64,000 nt of DNA from Cohnella baijiui (GTDB lineage: Bacteria; Bacillota; Bacilli; Paenibacillales; Paenibacillaceae). Numbering within the stretch: the first letter of the stretch is position 1; every line of letters begins with the position of its first letter. The notes below the pieces were generated by a model, which worked only from the letters and a program-made list of their open reading frames with translations, had not been told where the DNA came from and did not search any database. The stretch covers positions 124,001 to 188,000 of the forward strand of contig NZ_JAJFOW010000005.1 of NCBI RefSeq assembly GCF_020731285.1, read 5' to 3'. Position numbers and translations under genes: made by a program. Of the stretch, positions 1 to 10,759 are shown piece by piece.

Positions 1-131
1 GTCTCGTCGCGGTAGCTGTTCGCCAGCCCGTAGTGATCGTTGTCCTGCGTACGCCGCTCGAGCTCGTGCTTTTCCGCCAGCAGGCGGTTGCGCAACGCTT
101 CGATTCGTTGATCGGTCAAGGGGAGGGTCAT
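1..131 (-). CDS. YteA-like TraR/DksA-family protein, N-terminal part
   Basis: Only the first 43 codons lie in the window; the gene continues past the left edge. The start is ATG at 131-129, preceded on the minus strand by an AAAGGAG ribosome binding site. The N-terminus is predicted to form a charged helix, followed by the segment NDHYGLANSYRDET. That segment matches the YteA family of sporulation-associated DksA/TraR-like proteins, where a helical hairpin precedes a C4 zinc finger. The zinc finger itself is outside the window, so the call rests on the N-terminal signature alone. Proteins of this family are thought to act on RNA polymerase through its secondary channel, but a role for this copy cannot be shown here. 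Confidence 0.7.
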   Translation of the reverse strand, partial: MTLPLTDQRIEALRNRLLAEKHELERRTQDNDHYGLANSYRDE

Positions 132-347
132 CGCGTCCGCTCCTTTGCAAAGGTGGTGGCATCCCGCGCGCCTTGGGAGCGCGCGTCCGCGCCAATGTAC
201 ATAGTGTACGCCGGGAGGGGGCGTTTTACGTAGGCAGGAAGTCGGGCAAGTCTGGCCGGTTTGTCGATTTCTGGTGCGTTTAGGTTGGACGCCCCGCGAA
301 CCGTTATGTTAAAATCATCAAGCAGGATTATTCGGGGAAAGGGCGGC

Positions 348-884
348 ATGCCTTCCATGCAACGACGTCGAATCGGAATTTGGGTCTACTATGCGATCGC
401 GGCCATCGTCTTTGCGATCGATTATGTCACGAAGAAGATCATCGAGCACAATCTGGAGCTCTACGAGCAGATCAAGGTGATCGGCAATTTCTTCCTCATT
501 ACGTATATCCACAATCGGGGCGCGGCCTTCGGCATTTTGCAAGAGCAGCGTTTATTTTTCCTGCTGATCACGGTTATCGTCGTCTCGGGCATCATCTGGT
601 ACATGCAGCGATCCTACCGCAAAGGGAAAGGCTTGGTGCTGATCGCGCTCGGGCTCGTGCTGGGCGGGGCGCTGGGCAACTTCCTGGACCGGGCGATTTA
701 CGGCCAAGTGGTCGACTTCATGCAATTTAACTTCGGCAGCTACATGTTCCCGATTTTCAACGCCGCGGATTCCGCCATCGTGGTGGGCGTCGCGTTGATT
801 ATTCTGGATTCGCTGTTCGATTCGAAACGGGAGAATAAGCATCATGACCAAGAACAAGATCGACGAGATGAACAGCTTGCCTGA
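348..884 (+). CDS. lspA: Lipoprotein signal peptidase II
   Basis: This integral membrane aspartyl protease removes signal peptides from diacylglyceryl-modified prolipoproteins. The 178-residue product has four hydrophobic segments. It carries the conserved ITYIHNRGAAFGI block, GGALGNFLDR with one catalytic Asp, VVDFMQF, and FNAADSAI with the second Asp. ATG 348 was chosen because GGGGAAAGGG lies just upstream; an in-frame ATG at 357 is possible. The C-terminus runs about 14 codons past the rluD start, a 41-nt overlap, giving a charged tail longer than in most LspA proteins. The lspA-rluD order is typical of Bacilli. Many substrates of this enzyme, such as the lipoproteins at 26.7, 31.6, 44.4 and 60.7 kb, are encoded in this window. 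Confidence 0.95.
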   Translation: MPSMQRRRIGIWVYYAIAAIVFAIDYVTKKIIEHNLELYEQIKVIGNFFLITYIHNRGAAFGILQEQRLFFLLITVIVVSGIIWYMQRSYRKGKGLVLIALGLVLGGALGNFLDRAIYGQVVDFMQFNFGSYMFPIFNAADSAIVVGVALIILDSLFDSKRENKHHDQEQDRRDEQLA

Positions 885-1860
885 AGCGGACAAGCTGACC
901 GCCATCGCGGCCGAGGAGGCGGACGATCCGGCAGAGGAGGAGACGCTGTCGTGGACGGTGGCCGAAGAGCAGACCGGACAGCGCGTCGACAAGTTCGTGA
1001 CGGAGCGGGCGGCGGACGCGGCTTCGTCTCGATCGCAGATCCAAGATTGGATTCGCGACGGCTACGTCACCGTGAACGGCCAGTCGGTGAAGCCGAACGC
1101 CAAGCTGCAGGCCGGGATGACCGTCGAAGTGCGCGTCCCGGAGCCCGAGCCGGTCGAGGCGCAGCCGGAGAACATCCCGCTCGACATCGTCTACGAGGAC
1201 AGCGACGTCATCGTCATCAACAAGCCGCGAGGGCTCGTCGTCCATCCGGCGGCGGGGCATGCGCGCGGCACGGTGGTGAACGCGCTGTTGTATCATTGCC
1301 GGGATCTGTCCGGCATCAACGGCGTCCTCCGTCCTGGCATCGTGCACCGGATCGACAAGGACACGTCCGGCCTGTTGATGGCCGCCAAGAACGACCTGGC
1401 GCACGCCTCGCTGGCCGAGCAGCTCAAGGCGCACACCGTCACCCGGCGCTATTTGGCCCTCGTCTACGGCAACGTACCCCACGACCGGGGGACGATCGAC
1501 GCGCCGATCGGGCGGGATTCGAACGACCGCAAGCTGTTTACCGTCACCGACAAAGGGAGCAAACGGGCCGTCACCCACTTCTCGGTCGTCGAGCGGTTCG
1601 GCGATTACACGCTCGTCGAGCTGAAGCTCGAGACCGGCCGGACGCACCAGATCCGCGTCCACATGAAGTACATCGGGCATACGCTCGTGGGCGATCCGTT
1701 CTACGGCGGACGCAGCGGCAGAACGCTCGGCATGGCGGGGCAGGCGCTCCATGCGGGCGTGCTCGGCTTCGATCATCCGCGCTCGGGAGAGCGGCTGGAA
1801 TTCGGCGCCCCGCTGCCGGCGGACATGAAGCATGCGCTTTATATGCTCCGTTCGCGATAA
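844..1860 (+). CDS. rluD: RluA/RluD-family 23S rRNA pseudouridine synthase (YlyB-like)
   Basis: This 338-residue protein isomerises uridines in 23S rRNA helix 69 or related sites; the exact targets of the Bacillus YlyB type are not visible from sequence. An acidic leader of about 35 residues precedes an S4 RNA-binding domain (roughly 40-105). The catalytic domain has VVHPAAGH, the signature HRIDKDTSGLL with the catalytic Asp, and GRTHQIRVHM. Translation is probably coupled to lspA through the 41-nt overlap, and ATG 844 follows a weak GGGAG site. A second in-frame ATG at 868 would drop eight residues. A strong intrinsic terminator follows directly after the stop codon. Confidence 0.93.
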   Translation: MTKNKIDEMNSLPEADKLTAIAAEEADDPAEEETLSWTVAEEQTGQRVDKFVTERAADAASSRSQIQDWIRDGYVTVNGQSVKPNAKLQAGMTVEVRVPEPEPVEAQPENIPLDIVYEDSDVIVINKPRGLVVHPAAGHARGTVVNALLYHCRDLSGINGVLRPGIVHRIDKDTSGLLMAAKNDLAHASLAEQLKAHTVTRRYLALVYGNVPHDRGTIDAPIGRDSNDRKLFTVTDKGSKRAVTHFSVVERFGDYTLVELKLETGRTHQIRVHMKYIGHTLVGDPFYGGRSGRTLGMAGQALHAGVLGFDHPRSGERLEFGAPLPADMKHALYMLRSR

Positions 1861-1877
1861 GGGATTTGGCTTCGGAA

Positions 1878-1912
1878 GGCTCTTCGGATCATGCGATCCG
1901 AGGAGCCTTTTT
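1878..1912 (+). terminator. Intrinsic terminator after rluD
   Basis: A 13-bp stem (5' arm 1878-1890, loop ATGC, 3' arm 1895-1907, one G-U pair) is followed by five T residues. It ends the lspA-rluD transcript. Confidence 0.9.
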
Positions 1913-2103
1913 GCCGTTCGGACGGGTGCTGCTTGTTTCTGCAAATGTTCGGCGGAATAGTCCATGGCGGCGATTTCGCGCTTGAGGCATAGTAAGAGCG
2001 TGAACCCGTGTCGGTTTGTCCGGCGTCAACCGGAACCGCACGGCATGGCTTTTCGCGACCGGCTTTCCCCAAGCCCAATCCCCTACCCAAGGAGTGTCAA
2101 ACC

Positions 2104-3357
2104 GTGAGCGTCGAACAATATCAAAACACCTTCATTCAACAGCAATTCGCGAACCGCATCGGCGGCGCGAACTATGGCAAGGATACGAATATTTACAAAT
2201 TCGAAAAAATCAAGCGCGCCAAAGCGGCGGCCCGTGCCGCCTTCCCGGACATCGAACTGATCGATCTCGGCGTAGGCGAGCCCGACGAGATGGCCGACGC
2301 CGGCATCGTCGCCAAGCTGGCCGAAGAAGCGGCCAAGCCGGAAAACCGGGGCTATGCGGACAACGGCATCGCCGAGTTCAAAACAGCCGCCGCGCAGTAC
2401 CTGAAGGATGTCTTCTCCGTCGACGGCATCGACCCGACGATCGAGATCGTGCATTCCATCGGCTCCAAGCCGGCGCTCGCCATGATGCCGACGGCGTTCA
2501 TCAACCCGGGCGACGTGACGATCATGACCGTGCCGGGCTACCCGATCATGGGGACGCACACGAAATACCTCGGCGGCGAAGTGTACAACGTCAAGCTGAC
2601 GAAGGAAAACGACTTCCTGCCGGATATTGCCTCGATCCCGGAGGACATCGCGAAGCGCGCTAAGCTGCTCTACCTGAACTACCCGAACAACCCGACCGGT
2701 GCCGCCGCGACCGTCGCCTTCTTCGCGGAAGTCGTCGAATGGGCGAAAAAATACGAAGTCGTCGTCGTTCATGACGCGCCATATGCCGCGCTGACCTACG
2801 ACGGCGTAAAGCCGCTGAGCTTTTTGTCCGTGCCGGGCGCGAAGGACGTGGGGGTCGAACTCCACTCGCTGTCCAAGTCGTACAACATGACCGGCTGGCG
2901 GATCGGCTTCGTCGCCGGCAATCCGCTGATCGTCAAAGCGTTCAGCGACGTGAAGGACAACAACGACTCCGGCCAGTTCATCGCCATCCAGAAGGCGGCT
3001 GCCTACGGCTTGGCGAATCCGGCCATCACGGAAGCGATCGCGGCCAAATACTCCCGCCGCCACGACATGCTCGTCGCCGCGCTGAACGAGATCGGCTTCA
3101 AGGCCGAGAAGCCGAAAGGCTCGTTCTTCCTGTACGTCGAAGCGCCGAAGGGCATCAAGGGTGGACTGCGGTTCAACTCCGGCGAGGATTTCTCGCAGTT
3201 CCTGATCCGCGAAAAGCTGATCTCCTCCGTGCCGTGGGACGACGCCGGCTCGTTCGTCCGCTTCTCCGTGACGTTTATCGCCGCGGGCGAAGCCGAAGAG
3301 CGCCGCGTCATCGACGAGATCAAGCGCCGCCTGACCGACGTCGAATTCGAATTTTAA
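2104..3357 (+). CDS. dapL: LL-diaminopimelate aminotransferase
   Basis: This PLP enzyme converts tetrahydrodipicolinate and glutamate directly to LL-diaminopimelate. It is the one-step variant of the lysine/meso-DAP pathway and supplies peptidoglycan precursors. The 417-residue product is a class I/II fold-type I aminotransferase. Visible motifs are LIDLGVGEPDE near the N-terminus, YPNNPTGA, and SLSKSYNMTGWRIGF with the PLP-binding Lys; a conserved Arg close to the C-terminus binds the substrate carboxylate in this fold. The start is GTG 2104, placed seven bases after AAGGAGTG; longer upstream frames lack a good site. Other class I aminotransferases are possible, but length and motif spacing favour DapL. 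It stands alone, with the pyr leader downstream. Confidence 0.85.
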   Translation: MSVEQYQNTFIQQQFANRIGGANYGKDTNIYKFEKIKRAKAAARAAFPDIELIDLGVGEPDEMADAGIVAKLAEEAAKPENRGYADNGIAEFKTAAAQYLKDVFSVDGIDPTIEIVHSIGSKPALAMMPTAFINPGDVTIMTVPGYPIMGTHTKYLGGEVYNVKLTKENDFLPDIASIPEDIAKRAKLLYLNYPNNPTGAAATVAFFAEVVEWAKKYEVVVVHDAPYAALTYDGVKPLSFLSVPGAKDVGVELHSLSKSYNMTGWRIGFVAGNPLIVKAFSDVKDNNDSGQFIAIQKAAAYGLANPAITEAIAAKYSRRHDMLVAALNEIGFKAEKPKGSFFLYVEAPKGIKGGLRFNSGEDFSQFLIREKLISSVPWDDAGSFVRFSVTFIAAGEAEERRVIDEIKRRLTDVEFEF

Positions 3358-3372
3358 ACTCGCGCGCCCTTA

Positions 3373-3401
3373 TTGACAGGGCATGTCGAAAGTGCGATAA
3401 T
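3373..3401 (+). promoter_or_regulatory. Sigma-A promoter of the pyr operon
   Basis: A perfect -35 TTGACA (3373-3378), a 17-bp spacer and GATAAT (3396-3401) sit immediately upstream of the PyrR-binding loop. Confidence 0.9.
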
Positions 3402-3424
3402 TTCAATTAATGAACTGGTTACCT

Positions 3425-4187
<763 letters not shown>

Positions 4188-4250
4188 CCTTCAGGCCAAG
4201 ACAACCAGGAGCTGCGGCATTTGACGGAACAAGAGGAGGAACAATCGCCC

Positions 4251-5552
4251 GTGACAACATGGATACTGAACGGCCTGACGGTCAACCCCGAATCCGGGGA
4301 GACGGAGAAAAAACATCTGCGTATCGAAAACGGCGCGGTGGCGGAATGGACGGACGGTGCGGTCCTGCCCGATACGGCAGGCGCGCAGGTGATCGACGCC
4401 GCCGGCAAGCTCGTATCGGCCGGCCTCATCGACATGCACGTCCATTTGCGCGAACCGGGCTTCGAACATAAGGAAACGATCGCGACCGGTACGCAATCGG
4501 CGGCCAAAGGCGGCTTCACCACGATCGCCTGCATGCCGAACACCCGGCCGGTCATCGATACGCCGGACACGGTGAAGCTGGTGCTGGACAAGGCCGCCGC
4601 CGAAGGCGCGGTGCGCGTCCTCCCGTATGCGGCGATTACGAAAAACGAGCTCGGCCGCGAGCTGACCGACTTCGCCGCGCTGAAGGAAGCGGGGGCGATC
4701 GGCTTCACGGACGACGGCGTCGGCGTGCAGAACGCGCAGATGATGAAAAACGCGATGGCGCTGGCCCACTCGCTCGGCATGCCGGTCATCGCGCACTGCG
4801 AGGACGACTCGCTGGTCGAAGGCGCCGCCGTGACCGACGGAGCGTTCGCCCGCAAACACGGGCTGAAGGGCATCCCGAACGAGTCGGAGGCGATCCACGT
4901 CGGCCGCGACATCCTGCTGTCCGAGGCGACGGGCGTGCACTACCACGTCTGCCACGTCAGCACGGAGCAGTCGATCCGCCTGATCCGGCTCGGCAAGTCG
5001 ATCGGCGTCAACGTCACCTCCGAAGTGTGTCCGCACCACCTGCTGCTGTCGGACGAGGACATCCCCGATTCGATGGACGCCAACTGGAAAATGAACCCGC
5101 CCCTGCGCGCGCCCCGCGACGTAGAGGCTTGCATCCGGGCGCTGGAGGAAGGGACGATCGACATCATCGTCACCGACCACGCGCCGCACAGCGAAGAAGA
5201 GAAGGCCCGCGGCATGGAGCGTGCGCCCTTCGGTATCGTCGGCTTCGAGACGGCGTTTCCGCTGCTCTACACGAAGTTCGTCAAGACCGGCCGCTGGACG
5301 CTCGATTTCCTCCTTCGCCGCATGACGAGCGACCCCGCCCGCGTATTCGGCCTGCCGACCGGCAAGCTGACGCCCGGCGCGCCCGCAGACATCGTCCTGA
5401 TCGATCTGGAGCGCGAGCGGGAAGTAACGCCCGAGACATTCCTGACCAAAGGCCGCAACACCCCGTTCGCCGGCTGGAAGCTGTTCGGGTGGCCCGCGCT
5501 GACGATGGTCGGCGGCAAGGTCGTCTGGACCGAAGAGAACGGCATCAACTAA
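4251..5552 (+). CDS. pyrC: Dihydroorotase
   Basis: This zinc amidohydrolase closes carbamoyl-aspartate to dihydroorotate, the third step of UMP synthesis. The 433-residue product is a class I enzyme of the Bacillus type. It has DMHVHLREPG with metal-binding His residues, AHCEDD, VCHVST, CPHHLLL, and IVTDHAPHS with the catalytic Asp. Two starts are possible: GTG 4251 after AGAGGAGG, chosen because it aligns with the usual family N-terminus, and TTG 4221 after AGGAG, which adds ten residues. It lies 63 bp after pyrR, exactly where pyrB normally stands; no aspartate carbamoyltransferase fragment remains in the gap. Confidence 0.93.
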   Translation: MTTWILNGLTVNPESGETEKKHLRIENGAVAEWTDGAVLPDTAGAQVIDAAGKLVSAGLIDMHVHLREPGFEHKETIATGTQSAAKGGFTTIACMPNTRPVIDTPDTVKLVLDKAAAEGAVRVLPYAAITKNELGRELTDFAALKEAGAIGFTDDGVGVQNAQMMKNAMALAHSLGMPVIAHCEDDSLVEGAAVTDGAFARKHGLKGIPNESEAIHVGRDILLSEATGVHYHVCHVSTEQSIRLIRLGKSIGVNVTSEVCPHHLLLSDEDIPDSMDANWKMNPPLRAPRDVEACIRALEEGTIDIIVTDHAPHSEEEKARGMERAPFGIVGFETAFPLLYTKFVKTGRWTLDFLLRRMTSDPARVFGLPTGKLTPGAPADIVLIDLEREREVTPETFLTKGRNTPFAGWKLFGWPALTMVGGKVVWTEENGIN

Positions 5553-5571
5553 CGACTGAGGAGTGATTCGG

Positions 5572-6717
5572 ATGCAAGCGAGACTTTTACTGGAAGACGG
5601 CACGCTGTTCACGGGCCGGTCCTTCGGCGCGGACGGCGCGTCGATCGGCGAGGTCGTGTTCAATACCGGGATCACCGGATACCAAGAGGTGCTTTCCGAT
5701 CCGTCCTACTGCGGACAGATCGTTACGATGACATTCCCGCTCATCGGCAATTACGGCATTAACCGCGACGACTTCGAAGCCGTTCGCCCCTATATCCACG
5801 GATTTGTGGTACGCCGCCACGAGGAAGTGCCGAGCAACTGGAGAGCGCAATATACGCTGGACCATCTGTTGAAGGAGTTCGGCATCCTCGGCATCAGCGA
5901 GATCGATACGCGCATGCTGACCCGGATTTTGCGCCAGCACGGCACGATGAAAGGCGTCCTGACGACGGGCAACGAGCTCGTCGAAGAGCTGCAGGAGCGC
6001 CTCGGCGCGACCCCGCTGCTGCGCGACCAAGTGGCTCGCACGTCGACGAAGAGCGTCTTCTCGAGCCCGGGCGCCAAAGAGCGCATCGTGCTGATCGACT
6101 ACGGCGCGAAAAGCGGCATCCTGCGCGAGCTGACGCAGCGCGGCTGCGACGTCGTCGTCGTCCCGCAGGACACGACGGCCGACGAGATTCGCCGGCTGCA
6201 TCCGGACGGCATCCAGCTTTCCAACGGCCCTGGCGACCCCAAGGACGTGCCTCACGCCGTCGAGACGATCCGCCAGCTGCTCGGCGAGTATCCGATTTTC
6301 GGCATCTGCCTCGGACACCAGTTGTTCGCCCTCGCCTGCGGCGCAGACACGGATAAGCTGAAGTTCGGCCACCGCGGCGGCAACCATCCGGTCAAGGAGC
6401 TCGAAACCGGCCGTTGCTACATCACATCGCAGAACCACGGCTACACGGTGAAGGAAGACTCGATCAAGGGGACCGACCTGACCGTCACCCACATCAACAA
6501 CAACGACAAAACGATCGAAGGCCTGAAACATAACAAATACCCGGCTTTCACGGTCCAATACCATCCGGAAGCGGCGCCGGGCCCGTTCGACAACAGCTAT
6601 CTGTTCGACCGGTTCCTGGAGATGATCCGCGAGCACAAGCTGGCGAATCCCGGACGTCCGCGCCAAGCCCAACTGTCGGAGACGCTGAGAGGAGAGCTGC
6701 AGTATGCCCAGAAATAA
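5572..6717 (+). CDS. carA: Carbamoyl-phosphate synthase small (glutaminase) subunit
   Basis: The subunit hydrolyses glutamine and channels ammonia to CarB. The 381-residue product has the CPSase small-chain N-domain with [16 protein letters not shown], then a class I glutamine amidotransferase domain. The latter shows GPGDP, GICLGHQ with the nucleophilic Cys, and the catalytic His and Glu in [14 protein letters not shown] 5572 follows GAGGAG by eight bases. It overlaps carB by 14 nt, consistent with coupled synthesis of the two subunits. Because it sits under PyrR control, this is probably the pyrimidine-regulated copy (pyrAA); whether an arginine-regulated copy exists elsewhere cannot be seen. 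Confidence 0.96.
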   Translation: MQARLLLEDGTLFTGRSFGADGASIGEVVFNTGITGYQEVLSDPSYCGQIVTMTFPLIGNYGINRDDFEAVRPYIHGFVVRRHEEVPSNWRAQYTLDHLLKEFGILGISEIDTRMLTRILRQHGTMKGVLTTGNELVEELQERLGATPLLRDQVARTSTKSVFSSPGAKERIVLIDYGAKSGILRELTQRGCDVVVVPQDTTADEIRRLHPDGIQLSNGPGDPKDVPHAVETIRQLLGEYPIFGICLGHQLFALACGADTDKLKFGHRGGNHPVKELETGRCYITSQNHGYTVKEDSIKGTDLTVTHINNNDKTIEGLKHNKYPAFTVQYHPEAAPGPFDNSYLFDRFLEMIREHKLANPGRPRQAQLSETLRGELQYAQK

Positions 6718-9700
6718 AGACCTCAAAAAAATTCTCGTCATCGGCTCCGGCCCGATCGTCATCGGCCAAGCGGCGGAATTCGACTACGCCGGCACGCAAG
6801 CTTGCCAAGCCCTGAAGGAAGAGGGCCTTGAAGTCGTCCTGATCAACAGCAACCCGGCCACCATCATGACGGATACGAACATGGCCGACAAAGTGTATAT
6901 CGAGCCGATCAACCTTGAGTTCGTCTCCCAGATCATCCGCCAGGAGCGTCCGGACGGACTGCTGCCGACGCTGGGCGGCCAGACCGGCCTGAACATGGCC
7001 GTCGAGCTGGCGCGCGCCGGCGTGCTGGAGGCCGAAGGCGTCAAGCTGCTCGGCACCCAGCTGACGGCGATCGAGAAGGCGGAAGACCGTGACCTGTTCC
7101 GCGATTTGATGCGGGAGCTGGAGCAGCCGGTGCCGGAGAGCGTCATCGTCACGACGGTGCAGGAATCCGTCGACTTCGCGAGCGAGATCGGATACCCGGT
7201 CATCGTACGCCCGGCGTACACGCTGGGCGGCACGGGCGGCGGCATCGCGGGCAGCGAAGAGGAGCTGCGCGAGATCGTGGCCAACGGCCTGCGCTACAGT
7301 CCGATCGGCCAGTGCCTGATCGAAAAGTCGATCGCCGGCATGAAGGAAGTCGAATATGAAGTGATGCGCGACGCGAACGACAACTGCATCGTCGTCTGCA
7401 ACATGGAGAACTTCGACCCGGTCGGCGTCCATACCGGCGACAGCATCGTCGTGGCGCCCAGCCAGACGCTGTCCGACCGCGAGTACCAGATGCTGCGCTC
7501 GGCGTCGCTGAAGATCATCCGCGCGCTGAACATCGAAGGCGGCTGCAACGTGCAGTTCGCGCTCGATCCGCAAAGCTATCAATATTACGTCATCGAAGTT
7601 AACCCGCGGGTAAGCCGCTCTTCGGCGCTCGCTTCCAAGGCGACGGGTTATCCGATCGCGAAGATGGCGGCCAAAATCGCCATCGGCTATACGCTTGACG
7701 AGATCGTTAACCCGGTAACGGGACAAACCTACGCTTGCTTCGAGCCGACGCTGGACTACATCGTCTCGAAGAGCCCGCGCTGGCCGTTCGACAAGTTCAC
7801 CGACGCGAACCGGAAGCTCGGCACGCAGATGAAGGCGACCGGCGAAGTGATGGCGATCGGACGGACGTTCGAGGAGTCGATCCACAAAGCGGTTCGTTCG
7901 CTCGAGATCGGCTTGCATCGCCTGCTTCTGAAGGGCGCGGAAGAACTGGACGACGAGACGCTGACCAGCCGCCTGGCAAAAGCCGACGACGAGCGGCTGT
8001 TCCTGATCGCCGAAGCGTTCCGCCGCGGTTGGACGCTGCAGCACATCCAGGATACGACGAGCATCGACTGGTGGTTCCTGGACAAGATCGAGCGGATCGT
8101 CCGCTTCGAGGACGTCATCCGGCGCGAACCCGGCCTGACGCAAGAGACGCTGTACCAGGCCAAGCGCATGGGCTTCACCGACCGCGCGATCGCCGAGCTT
8201 CGCCGCGAAGGCCAGGGCGCGAGCGCCGCGCTGACGATCGAGGGCGACGTGCGCAAATACCGTCTGGACCAAGGCTTGAAGCCGGTCTACAAGATGGTCG
8301 ACACGTGCGCGGCCGAGTTCGAGGCGACGACCCCTTATTACTACTCGACGTACGAGACGGAAAACGAAGTGCTCCCGAGCAAGAAGGAGAAAATCATCGT
8401 GCTCGGCTCCGGTCCGATCCGCATCGGCCAGGGCATCGAGTTCGATTACTCCACGGTGCACGCCGTCTGGGCGCTTCGCAACGCCGGCTACGAAGCCGTC
8501 ATCATCAACAACAATCCGGAGACGGTATCGACCGACTTCAACACGTCGGACCGCCTCTACTTCGAACCGCTCTTCTTCGAAGACGTCATGAACGTCATCG
8601 AGCAGGAGCAGCCGCTCGGCGTCATCGTGCAATTCGGCGGGCAGACGGCGATCAACCTGGCGGGACCGCTGGCGCGTGCCGGCGTCCGCATCCTGGGCAC
8701 TTCGCTCGAGAGCATCGACGAAGCCGAGGACCGCAAAAAGTTCGAAGCGCTGCTGCGCAAGCTGAACATTCCGCAGCCGAAAGGCAGCACGGTAACGTCC
8801 GTCGAGGAAGCGGTCGGCACGGCCCAATCGCTCGGCTATCCGGTGCTCGTCCGTCCTTCGTACGTCCTCGGCGGCCGCGCGATGGAGATCGTGTACTCCG
8901 ACGAAGAGCTGCTCGCCTACATGCAGGTGGCCGTGAAGATCAACCCGGAGCATCCGGTGCTGATCGACCGCTACATGCTCGGCAAGGAGATCGAAGTCGA
9001 TGCGATCTGCGACGGGGAAACGGTGCTCATCCCGGGCATCATGGAGCACGTCGAGCGCGCCGGGGTCCACTCGGGCGACTCGATCGCGGTTTATCCGCCG
9101 CAATCGCTGTCGGGCGACGTGAAGCAGCAGGCGATCGACATCACCGTCCGCATCGCCAAGGAGCTGAAGACGATCGGCCTCGTGAACATCCAGTTCGTCG
9201 TCTGGCAGGATCAAGTGTACGTCATCGAAGTCAACCCGCGCTCTTCGCGTACGGTGCCGTTCCTGTCCAAGGTTACGAACATTCCGATGGCGAATCTGGC
9301 GACCCAGGCGATCCTCGGCGTCAAGCTGGCGGATCTGGGCTATCAGGACGGCCTGTGGCCGGAGGACGAGTACGTCTCCGTCAAGGTGCCGGTCTTCTCC
9401 TTCGCCAAGCTGCGCCGCGTCGATCCGACGCTGACCCCGGAGATGAAGTCGACGGGCGAGGTCATGGGCCGCGACCGCCACTTCGCCAAGGCGCTGTTCA
9501 AGGGCCTCATCGGCTCCGGCATGAAGATTCCGCAGTCCGGCGCGATCATCGCGACGGTCGCCGACAAGGACAAGGCCGAAGCGATCGAAATTCTCAAAGG
9601 CTTCTACAATTTGGGCTACAAGCTCATCGCCACCGGCGGCACCGCGGACGCCATCGAGCAAGCGGGCATGCGCGTCAAGCGGGTGAACAAGCTGAGCGAG

Positions 9701-9925
9701 GGCTCGCCCAACATCGTCGACCTGATCCGGACCGGCAAAGCCCAATTCGTCGTCAACACGCTGACGAAGGGCAAGACGCCGGAGCGGGACGGCTTCCGCA
9801 TCCGCCGCGAAGCGGTCGAGAACGGCGTCGTCTGCCTGACGTCGCTCGACACGGTCAGCGCGCTGCTGCACATGCTGCAGGCGCTCCGGTTCTCCAGCGA
9901 GCCGATGCCGGCATTCCAAGCGTAA
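6704..9925 (+). CDS. carB: Carbamoyl-phosphate synthase large subunit
   Basis: CarB makes carbamoyl phosphate from bicarbonate, ammonia and two ATP. The 1073-residue product has the standard duplicated layout. The first half has the pre-ATP-grasp motif [19 protein letters not shown] and an ATP-grasp carboxyphosphate domain ending near [18 protein letters not shown]. The second half repeats it as [18 protein letters not shown] and [17 protein letters not shown]. An oligomerisation domain lies between the halves, and an MGS-like allosteric domain forms the last 130 residues or so. The length is normal. The start ATG 6704 lies inside the carA 3' end after GAGGAG. The minus strand of this gene is open over more than a thousand codons, but that is a codon-bias artefact. 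Confidence 0.97.
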   Translation: MPRNKDLKKILVIGSGPIVIGQAAEFDYAGTQACQALKEEGLEVVLINSNPATIMTDTNMADKVYIEPINLEFVSQIIRQERPDGLLPTLGGQTGLNMAVELARAGVLEAEGVKLLGTQLTAIEKAEDRDLFRDLMRELEQPVPESVIVTTVQESVDFASEIGYPVIVRPAYTLGGTGGGIAGSEEELREIVANGLRYSPIGQCLIEKSIAGMKEVEYEVMRDANDNCIVVCNMENFDPVGVHTGDSIVVAPSQTLSDREYQMLRSASLKIIRALNIEGGCNVQFALDPQSYQYYVIEVNPRVSRSSALASKATGYPIAKMAAKIAIGYTLDEIVNPVTGQTYACFEPTLDYIVSKSPRWPFDKFTDANRKLGTQMKATGEVMAIGRTFEESIHKAVRSLEIGLHRLLLKGAEELDDETLTSRLAKADDERLFLIAEAFRRGWTLQHIQDTTSIDWWFLDKIERIVRFEDVIRREPGLTQETLYQAKRMGFTDRAIAELRREGQGASAALTIEGDVRKYRLDQGLKPVYKMVDTCAAEFEATTPYYYSTYETENEVLPSKKEKIIVLGSGPIRIGQGIEFDYSTVHAVWALRNAGYEAVIINNNPETVSTDFNTSDRLYFEPLFFEDVMNVIEQEQPLGVIVQFGGQTAINLAGPLARAGVRILGTSLESIDEAEDRKKFEALLRKLNIPQPKGSTVTSVEEAVGTAQSLGYPVLVRPSYVLGGRAMEIVYSDEELLAYMQVAVKINPEHPVLIDRYMLGKEIEVDAICDGETVLIPGIMEHVERAGVHSGDSIAVYPPQSLSGDVKQQAIDITVRIAKELKTIGLVNIQFVVWQDQVYVIEVNPRSSRTVPFLSKVTNIPMANLATQAILGVKLADLGYQDGLWPEDEYVSVKVPVFSFAKLRRVDPTLTPEMKSTGEVMGRDRHFAKALFKGLIGSGMKIPQSGAIIATVADKDKAEAIEILKGFYNLGYKLIATGGTADAIEQAGMRVKRVNKLSEGSPNIVDLIRTGKAQFVVNTLTKGKTPERDGFRIRREAVENGVVCLTSLDTVSALLHMLQALRFSSEPMPAFQA

Positions 9926-9936
9926 GGCGTATATGG

Positions 9937-9973
9937 CCCGGTCCTTCCGTCGAACGGCTGACGGAGGATCGGG
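9937..9973 (+). other. Intergenic hairpin between carB and pyrF
   Basis: CCCGGTCCTTCCGTC and GACGGAGGATCGGG pair with one bulge. No T-run follows, so it is more likely an mRNA processing or stability element than a terminator. It stands where pyrK/pyrD occur in the Bacillus operon. Confidence 0.55.
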
Positions 9974-10021
9974 CTTCTATATGAACAGGCAAGATGCCAT
10001 AAAAGCCAGGAGGACAGGACC

Positions 10022-10759
10022 ATGACGTTGACACGAAAGGATGCCGCTTCGAAGGTAATGGTGGCGCTGGACAAGCCGGATGCCGAAGAAGCGCTGCGGC
10101 TCGCGTCCGAATTGCAGGGGGCCGGATGCTGGATGAAAGTGGGGATGGAGCTGTTCTACGCAGCTGGCCCGTCCGTCGTTCGCGAGCTGAAGTCCCGCGG
10201 CTTTCGGGTGTTCCTGGACGTGAAGATGCACGACATCCCGAATACGGTGCGCGGCGGGGCGCGAAGCATTGCGCGCCTCGGCGTCGACATGTTCAACGTC
10301 CACGCGGCCGGCGGACTCGCGATGATGCGCGGAGCGCTGGAAGGCGTGCAAGAAGCCATCCAGGCGGGCGACGCGTCCCAAACGCCGCTCGTCATCGCCG
10401 TTACGCAGCTTACGAGCACAAGCCAGGCAACGATGAACGACGAGATCGGCATTCCCGGCTCCGTCGAGGAGGCGGTCGTTCGCTATGCCCGCCTGGCGAA
10501 GGCGGCCGGCCTGCACGGCGTCGTGGCTTCGCCGCTCGAGGTCGCCGCGATCAAGTCCGTCTGCGGCGACGGCTTTTACACCGTGACGCCGGGCATTCGG
10601 CCGGCCGGTTCCGACGTAGGCGACCAATCGCGCGTCACGACGCCGCGCGACGCCGTCTCCGGCGGCACCGACTTCCTGGTAATCGGCCGTCCGATCTCCG
10701 CCGTACCGAATCCGGCCGAAGCGCTCGACCTTATTTTAAAGGAGATGACCGAAGCATGA
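10022..10759 (+). CDS. pyrF: Orotidine 5'-phosphate decarboxylase
   Basis: PyrF decarboxylates OMP to UMP, the last step of the pathway. The 245-residue TIM-barrel protein begins with VMVALDKPD and carries the catalytic charge network at [13 protein letters not shown] (Lys/Asp pair). The C-terminal phosphate-gripper region shows VTPGIRPAG and [11 protein letters not shown] 10022 follows AGGAGG. It overlaps pyrE by four bases (ATGA). A 96-bp gap with a hairpin separates it from carB, so the two genes may be spaced for differential expression within the operon. Confidence 0.96.
   Translation: MTLTRKDAASKVMVALDKPDAEEALRLASELQGAGCWMKVGMELFYAAGPSVVRELKSRGFRVFLDVKMHDIPNTVRGGARSIARLGVDMFNVHAAGGLAMMRGALEGVQEAIQAGDASQTPLVIAVTQLTSTSQATMNDEIGIPGSVEEAVVRYARLAKAAGLHGVVASPLEVAAIKSVCGDGFYTVTPGIRPAGSDVGDQSRVTTPRDAVSGGTDFLVIGRPISAVPNPAEALDLILKEMTEA

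Noticed and set aside
284..315. Promoter of lspA (TTGGAC with TAAAAT)
   Set aside because: The spacing is 19 bp and both boxes are imperfect, so it is too weak to list as a feature.
6548..9919. Open frame of more than 1100 codons on the minus strand opposite carB
   Set aside because: The composition (very rich in Arg, Asp, Val, His) is that of the antisense of a high-GC gene, there is no ribosome site, and carB on the other strand is unambiguous.
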